A model generated the notes under the pieces. It saw only the letters and a program-made list of their open reading frames with translations, had not been told where the DNA came from and did no database searches. Shown in pieces: positions 56,965 through 64,000 of a stretch of 64,000 nucleotides of DNA. The first letter of the stretch is position 1. Every line of letters starts with the position of its first letter. The stretch comes from Phorcus lineatus (taxonomy: Eukaryota > Mollusca > Gastropoda > Trochida > Trochidae): assembly GCA_921293015.1 (NCBI GenBank), contig OV121081.1:4774001-4838000 (forward strand), given 5' to 3'. The position numbers and the translations under genes were made by a program.

Positions 56965-59251
56965 GTTTGAAAAAAAAAATTGCGAGACACTGATTTATAC
57001 GTAATTTTTTGGGGGTAAGTAGTACAATGATAGCTAAACTCATGTTTGCATCACGATGTGTAGTTCTGTAAAACATTCGTATACATACCTTTACTCATCT
57101 AAAATCCAACTCGAACAAAGGGAGGTTACTGCGTATGATATAAATTGTACTTGCCTTGATAAGTAGTACTGAACAATGAAATCCTTTTCAGGATACTTGG
57201 ATTTTTTATCTCGCGATTTGTATTAAGACTGGATGTGAAATTTTTGAGAATATGTTTTACATAGTTGAAAGCATTCTTTACACATATACTGAAGCACAAT
57301 TACATTTTATACTGTTATTTCATGGTATCATAATGTAAATCAGTTAGTCATATGTCAACACTTGTTCAATTTTTGACATAGGTGAATTTTGTTGAACTGT
57401 CTAATTGTGTTATACGTTAAATAGTTCGTCTAAACAAGTGCATTGGATATGTCTGAAAATCGTTTCTTCAACACTTTTCCAAACATTGAATTTAAACTTT
57501 TCCCATTCAATTGACGACTTTCATGACATGTAAATTTCTTTTGAAACATAAAAACATCGTCTCAGTTTATGCGTTTATGCAACGTCCATCACTTACATGA
57601 ATCATTCTGTTACGCTTGCAATAATTCTAGATTCTTGCGTACATTCAATGCCTCAATAACAATTCAAACAGCTGTAACACTACCGATCGGCCTTGTCTGA
57701 CGAGTCGTAAGAAATTATTCATGACTTACAGCACATGAAATTTCCAATTAAATATGCATTGATTCTTCGCTTGTATCAAACTTTATTTTAATACCGAAAG
57801 CAGATACAATGCGGTAGTCTCGATGTGAAATGCGTCTGTACCAGCTGTCGGAGAAGTAGTTAAAATATTCACAATATATAACACTTGAGATGTGACTGTA
57901 GCTGAAAAAATTTTTTTTTGACGGCTGGACAGCCATTTAGCCACTTCATAAACGGTATTTCCTGCAAGCAATCTGTAAAATTAAAAAATGGAAATTATTG
58001 CAAATATCCGAGGAAAGATTAAAATGAAATGATGAAAGCGATGAACAATTTGCGTATTTCCTTGTGCATTAAATTGATTTAATATGCATGCATAAATATT
58101 TGTCTTTCAAAACTGAGACAGAGAACTTTTTGTAATATACCAAAATTTATTCCTTCCACTGTCAAACTTATTACCCAAAATAAAGAATTTATCAAACAGG
58201 TTTTTCAAAGTATCATTTTTAGCATAGAAAAAGATAGAAACACCAACTAAAGAGAAAGGGAAACTAGAAACCATGATTTCCCGTTTCCCGATTGGTCATT
58301 TAAAAATAGCTCATTGGGAAACACGTCACTATGCTTCAATATCTTAGTTCACAATTGTGATGGTGGGTATCCATACTTATACAACTTAATACATGTTCGC
58401 GTTGTTCGTGTTCTCACACTCTGTATTACAACACTTCATCATAAGGTGATTTATCTTTATATGATATAGTATCAATTTGAAACAATCATTTTACATCTGT
58501 ATTGTTTCAACTTTCGCTTTGAAACAATTGAATATGTTCATTACATAGTAATATGCTAATGATCTTTTATGTTCTTTTCTTTCTTACCGGAGAGTAGAAA
58601 TTATATGAGACATGTCCTTTGCGTTCAAATTTCATTTAAAGAAAAATATCGTAATAAATTAAAATCCAGAAGAGAAAATGGGAGAGAACTGCACTTACAT
58701 CCGGTTTATATGTTTACATCGATATCGCTTCCTTGTTTGACCTTTCATTTCTACTGTCGAATAATAATCTTGAAATATGTAGCTGGTTATGTTGTGCTAT
58801 TCCATTCAATCAAAAGGTAGATTCATGCGTTAAATGCCGTGGCTATATGAAAATATTGAATATCGAATAAACTTAAATGAATTTAAATCTATTGACAATC
58901 GACAGATTATTTTCTAATAAAAGATATATTTCAATTCAACAAAGTTGATTGAGCATCGAAAACTGATTGTCTGTGTCATAGATGACAAGTATTAAAATGA
59001 TTTTGATACATAAGATGCTTTTTTATTTCAATAAATATGTCATAAACCGCATGATTATCACTGTAATAACAGCACTTGATACAATAAACAACATGAGTAA
59101 TTGCATGTATAGTAGAAAGATGACATCATTTTCACCTGAAATTTCAATTGACACCTGACAATTCAGTTATAATATACCTCCAATGTTACTTTTTATTCAT
59201 GAAGGAAGGATCCTAAAACAGAGGCGAAAGGGAAGATGACGAACACCTAGT
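56965..59251. promoter_or_regulatory. Upstream region of gene D, partial copy of the A/C intergenic region
   Basis: No exon is convincing. Blocks shared with 31.07-32.3 kb in the same order and orientation are AAAGGGAGGTTACTGCGTA at 57118, CCCGATTGGTCA at 58287 with TCATTGGGAA after it, CTTTCGCTTTGAAA at 58511, and TCTTACCGGAGAGTAGAAAT at 58583. This shows that gene C or D was duplicated with its upstream DNA. The preserved blocks are the best candidates for promoter or 5' untranslated sequence. Confidence 0.5.
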
Positions 59252-62200
59252 ATGGGGTCAAGGCGTAAACAGTTAGTGTTGAGAGTGAAGAGGAAAGACT
59301 CACCAATTACCTTGACAGCCGGGTGTGAAGTGGGTGAAATAGAAGTAAATGAGACGGCATTGAGGAGGGTTTTTAACAAGGATTTATCTGACCAAGGTAC
59401 ACATACTGTGCTACATGAATTAATTACAGAGGGGAAACAATAAGTGTAAATATGTATAAAAATTATTATGTTGTTTAGATTTTCTATATAGTTTTATATA
59501 CTGACCATTTATGTAGGTACAAACCGCCTGATTTGGTTACTAGTATTAAATATCTGTGAAATAAAACATATCCAGGCTAAATGTGCATATTTCAAAATTA
59601 AAGATAAATATTTAGTTACACATTTGATCAGATAAAGTCAAAATCTAAGATTAATAACAACCCTGACTGTTTTTAACTCTTTTATTTGTACATACTTGTT
59701 GACGTCAAAGCCAGTAAATACAAACATTATGGGAATAAAGAAAATATTAGATTAACTCGTTCAGACAAAATCTCTGTTCACAAAAGATATCCCCTATATT
59801 TGGCGTTATTCACCGATTGGAATTATTATTTATTCTTTCTGCAATAACATGTAGTTAATTTTTTGATTAACGACAATCTTCATCTATGAAAATCATATGA
59901 GAGGAAACGACCTTAATATGCAATTTTCATCGGTCATTTGACTATATTATATGTTGTTGCTTTCTTAAGCTTTTATATATTATAGGTTTATTGATGCATA
60001 CTAGCTATAATGTCTATAATGCTAACTTATTTAATTTCAAACACAATATATTACCTTATCAGATCACCACAATGTGTTTACAATACACTGGGACTCACGA
60101 AATCCTAAACTTGATTGTGTACTCAACCTTGAGAACGAGGATGAAATAGGGGTGATTTCAAAGCTCTTACAAAATAAATACACCCTATTGCAGAGACTAA
60201 TAATACTTTTCTACGAGGAGTTCAAAGGGAAAATAATATATGTTTATGTGAAGCCATTACGAATTGGAGTAACACATGACTCAGAAGAAGATTGGAATGA
60301 TTTTGAGACACATGTTTCATCTGGTGCGGTCAAGACAACATTCCAAAACCTACTAAAGACGTCTACAGTATTTGAAGTTCGAACGAGCGATACCGGACAC
60401 GTTCCTACTGGCGAACGTGACCTTCAAGAAGGACATAAACATGGTCATAAACAAGACAAAGATTCAGAAATTGTACATAGTCATAAAAATAACCCAGTTT
60501 ATAAAGTTGAAAGCGAGAAAAGGAAAAACTATGAGGCAGACTATGAACATCGCCAAGCCAAAGACGATGTTCAACAGCCCGCCCAGAGGACCGATGATCG
60601 AAAAGTTTACATACCAGCCTCTCAGAGTGATGACATTGCCGGGAAAAGTCCTCCTGAGCAACTTCACTGTGCAAAGGCCCGAGTACTTGGTCTGAGACCG
60701 CCATTGCCAAATCAAAGCACTCAATCAGTGATGCATGCCGTTTTGTCGGATAACAGGTGATTAGTACAATGCAAATGATAGTAATCGTTTAAGATAAAAT
60801 AAAAAACAAATTCATTTGTCAATTAAAGCCTATGTCATAGCATGTCGTCTTTTTATGTTATGAGGATATTGTTATGCAAATTCTATTTTTATATATCTTC
60901 TATGGTAACTAAATACTATATAAGAAATTGAAACTTTCACTTTATAAAAACACCATTACATGTCTCCAATAGAATATCATTTATGAAAATGAATATTCTT
61001 ATAGAAGGTAACATAAAAACGCAAACTTTTTCTGCGGTACCTAATTTTTATTTCTATGTACTTGTACTTGTTTGTTGCAGTTCAGTGACTGAAAATGCCG
61101 ATTCCACATATTTGTGGCAACCTTATAGGGGTAAGATGTCCATAGATTTTTTTAACGAACTTCATTGTCTTTTACGTGCAATAAATACTAAAGATTATTT
61201 TTTATAAAACTTCTGCACTTTATTCTAGTTGACGACATTGCTCAAACCAAACCAAGTTTTGGGCAGCTGCCAACTTCTCACCAAGAGTCATCTTCTCGTC
61301 AAGAAACACCTTCTCGTCAAGAAACACCTTCTCGTCAAGAAACACCTTCTCTTCAAAAGGCGCCTTGTCAACTTCCACCTCACCAAAGGTCACCTTCTTG
61401 TCAAGAAAAATCCTGTCATAAAGAACTATTCTCTAGTGAAGAGACACCTTGTTATAAAGAGCTACCTTCTCGTGAAGTTAAACATTCTGATCAAGCTACT
61501 TCTAATGAAGGGGCAATATTGGATCAACAAGAGAAAGCGAACACTAAACAATGCGCCAGCCCGGGAACAACACAAGATACACCAACAAACATGCGTAGGG
61601 ATGTCCATCAAACATTGAAGCATCTGAAGAAAGATTCTTATCTGCCAGCAACGTCTGATCTAGGTTCTTTTCCTGATCTCGAAACAATATCGGTTCTGGA
61701 TTTTTCTGACCAAGACACACCCTACGACCTCGACACACCTTCGGCTGAAGAATCTATTGTTTATCAGCGGTCATGTTTTGGTCAAGAAAAAGAGCCATCA
61801 ACTGAACAGTCTACATTGACCGGTATGTTGTTTCAATACCTAGTTGGCACGAACATTTACATAATCTAGAAGCTAACAATCGTTAAAGTTATTATTAGGA
61901 AATGCATTTTCATCACATGTAGGTTACGATAGCAATTTCATTTGCACTTTTACATATACAGGATCAGATCTAACAACACATTTAAATGAAAAAAAAATGA
62001 ATTGGATATTTTTAAAGATATGGTTGGTTAAAGCCTGATAAAATAGCGTATGTTTAACCTCGGTCATTTGTTAAAAGCTTTTCGATGTTACAAAACTGAT
62101 TGCAAATCGTGTCTTATTATGATCACTAGTAAATAGTGAGCCTGTTAGATAGGTCCTCGATGCAACGGAATGTGCCATTATAATTAAAATGTATATTACG

Positions 62201-63055
62201 TGAGAAAATAGCCAAATGAACCATCGTTCGCTAGTTCCAGCTGATGCATACCAGAATGGTTTTGCGGGTATTCTCCCTGCCATAATACTAGCAGCCGTGA
62301 TATAAGTGAAATACTCTTGAAAGCGGCGTGAAAACCCCAAACCACCTCACCTCACCTCGATTGCACATGCTTTACTTTCTTTAGAAAATAATCATCTTGT
62401 GTTAAAATACATATTTGAGACAGTTTTTTTTATGACCGCGAAAAATTCTTAGGAATAGAAATCGATGTAAGTTCTAGTTCAAGTCTATGTAAATACATTA
62501 TTTCTTGTAAATTACACACATGTTGCTCCACCTGAAATTATTTTCTACAGACCGGACGCAACACCCTAAATGCAAAGGAGTTGACACAGTGTTCATCCTC
62601 AACACAACAATGATACTCGGACATCAGGGCTTGGAGCAACTGAAGCAAATTGCAACCTGCATCGTTAAAGGTAATCTGCCTTTCATATTATTAAGCTTCC
62701 AATCCAAACCAGGTAAGAGTCATATTTCGTAATGTAACTTTAGGTTTTGTTTAATATTTTAGATAACGCATTTCGTTTTTGACGTTCACAGTATATAATT
62801 GTAAAATAATAGTTTTTCAATCCTATTTAACTGTCAAGTCATGTTGTCCACGATACTTATCGATTAAAGACGACGGAGGTTCGAAAGTATGAAACTTGTT
62901 TTATGGTATTCAGTTGCTTTTCTATACAGGAATTGAAGAGTTAGCAATCAATGACCAGGAGTTGGAGGAAAACTTCGCTATTGTGGTGTTCGGGAAGGGA
63001 GCAAATGTTTTGCTTCAAGCCACTTACGACTATGGAGCCATCTTGGAGACTATAG
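59252..63055 (+). CDS. Gene D: N-terminal module plus VWA, 3' part outside or not found
   Basis: Exons: 59252-59396, 60063-60756, 61081-61130, 61229-61822, 62551-62670, 62930-63055. All GT/AG, 1729 nt, open throughout (about 576 codons). Exon 1 starts at ATG (MGSRRKQLVL). Exon 2 opens H-H-N-V-F-T-I-H-W-D. Exon 4 encodes a Ser/Gln/Glu-rich linker with three perfect S-R-Q-E-T-P repeats (61294-61347). Exons 5-6 are the first two VWA exons, equal in phase to gene C; exon 5 is also equal in length (120 nt). The MIDAS is N-T-T-M-I where A and B have D-T-S-x-S, so metal binding is probably lost. The next expected VWA exon (counterpart of 44574-44636) is not visible before 64000. Whether MIB/HERC2 and WWE exons follow cannot be seen here. 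Confidence 0.8.
61294..61347 (+). repeat. Three perfect 18-bp in-frame repeats in gene D exon 4
   Basis: TCTCGTCAAGAAACACCT occurs three times without change, encoding S-R-Q-E-T-P each time. Degenerate units continue on both sides (SHQESS, SLQKAP, SCQEKS). The lack of substitutions between units suggests recent expansion. Confidence 0.9.
62212..62378 (+). mobile_element. SINE, 5'-truncated copy in gene D intron 4
   Basis: Plus strand shares the body and tail of the SINE at 20446-20757: TTCGCTAGTTCCAGC, TCTCCCTGCCATAATACTAG, ATACTCTTGAAAGCGGCG, and a CACCTCACCTCACCTC tail. The tRNA-like head is missing. It is inserted in sense orientation, as in gene A. Confidence 0.7.
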
Positions 63056-64000
63056 GTAGTCATTCATACATTCTTAGATATTGTGCAAGTTATATGGATA
63101 TTTAGAGGAATGATTAAGGAGTGAGTGTTGCGCGTCCCTTCCGGTTCGTTAAAACCTAATAAAGTCTATCAAAGGAAAACTCAACATAAAGTGTCATATT
63201 GATATAATTCATTAAAAATATTTATCAGTAAAAAGTGCACAGCAATTCAGTTCAGTTAATGATTTATAGTCAATGGGACGACCCTGCAAAGACGTTAGGG
63301 GTTTCAGACATTAAAATTTTGAGGCAAATGTTAAAAAAGTCACACGAGACGTCATTAAGACGGATAAGTAACGGTAGTCCCATCCTGGGCATCAATACAT
63401 GCAGGTACCCAAGGTCAGAATACTCCGTAGTAGGGAAGACGTGCTCAGATTTCATCTGCCCTCAGTCATCTGTACACAGTTTGATGACTTATCACGTTTC
63501 ATAACGTTTCATAACGTCGTCCTTGACGTTTATGTCGATGTAAGCGTTTCCGGAGATAAAAAAAAAAACCGAGTTGACTGTCTTCAAAGAAGGTTTTAAC
63601 AACTGATCTTCCCATTATCGGCCTCACTTATCCTACCTGTTTGTCGCAAGCGCTGCATTAACATAATGACGGCAATAGGCTATGACATCTTCCCTGTTGA
63701 CCCACTCCATCGGCGTCATCTCTCAGTCGCTGCCAATCGTGTTGTATCTTCTAAGGGCTTTTTCTCCTGTCACGAAATGGATGGGCAATTAAGGTTTAAG
63801 GATAGTCCGTCAGTCTTTCCATTCGTGTGTTCGTTGGTCTGAGTAATAAGGGATAGCTTTTCTCAGAAAAGTTAAAGATACGATAAAAAAATTATTTGCG
63901 TTGCTCTAAAGTGAAACAGAGTATGTTTCATAAATTTTGTTTGAGGCTTAAATGATATCCAAAATACCATACGAGTTCAAATCCCCTTTCTAAAGTTGCA
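63056..64000. other. Right edge, unassigned
   Basis: Expected to be a gene D intron. Open frames between 63235 and 63600 have no VWA motif. The AG near 63264 leads to a reading frame that stops after a few codons, so I did not call an exon. Confidence 0.4.

Noticed and set aside
61229-61618. 129-codon Leu/Lys-rich frame with L-V-K-K-H-L repeats
   Set aside because: It is the shifted-frame shadow of gene D exon 4, whose true frame fits the phases of both neighbours.
63235-63520. Next VWA exon of gene D
   Set aside because: The acceptor near 63264 leads to an in-frame TAG after a few codons, and the G-G-x-S/T-x-L pattern is not convincingly present.

Overview
AT-rich, intron-rich animal DNA. 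Bacterial organisation is absent. The coding potential lies in short exons with GT/AG junctions, surrounded by LINE, SINE, MITE, Tc1 and Polinton-type relics. The repeat types and the protein families point to a lophotrochozoan, most likely a bivalve mollusc. That assignment is my inference from pattern recognition, and the species is not known.

The window is dominated by a four-gene paralogous cluster, reconstructed here exon by exon from splice sites and reading phase. Gene B (minus, 12787 to 977) and gene A (minus, 30030 to 14540) encode full-length proteins of about 1052 and 991 residues. Their architecture is: a shared N-terminal module of unknown fold; a coiled-coil and charged disordered linker; a von Willebrand factor A (VWA) domain with an intact MIDAS DxSxS motif; two MIB/HERC2 domains; and a C-terminal WWE domain. 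Gene C (plus, 32932 to about 51545) and gene D (plus, 59252 to beyond 63055) carry the same N-terminal module and VWA domain, but their MIDAS motif is destroyed (N-T-T). Gene C appears to stop after the VWA domain and has a one-base frame offset in exon 2. Gene D runs towards the right edge and its 3' part is not seen. Splice phases match exon by exon across the copies, so homology is firm even where protein identity is low.

Layout: 1-640 LINE remnants; 977-12787 gene B; 12.9-14.5 kb spacer; 14.5-30.0 kb gene A, with SINEs, microsatellites, a LINE piece and a palindromic MITE in its introns; 30.0-32.9 kb divergent A/C intergenic region; 32.9-51.5 kb gene C. Intron 1 of gene C holds a decayed Polinton/virus-like element (ATPase-like fragments, protein-primed DNA polymerase B fragments) and GC-rich and satellite-like repeats. 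A later gene C intron holds a decayed LINE. 51.5-55.3 kb is empty apart from a 66-bp palindrome. 55.34-56.96 kb is a dead Tc1 transposon. 57.1-58.8 kb is a second copy of the A/C intergenic region, and 59.3-64 kb is gene D.

WWE domains generally recognise ADP-ribose or ubiquitination-related partners, MIB/HERC2 domains occur in large E3 ligases, and VWA domains bind proteins through a metal ion. No RING or HECT is visible. A plausible but untested reading is a family of adaptor or scaffold proteins linked to ubiquitin/ADP-ribose signalling, with two metal-competent and two metal-incompetent VWA paralogues arranged around a divergent intergenic region.
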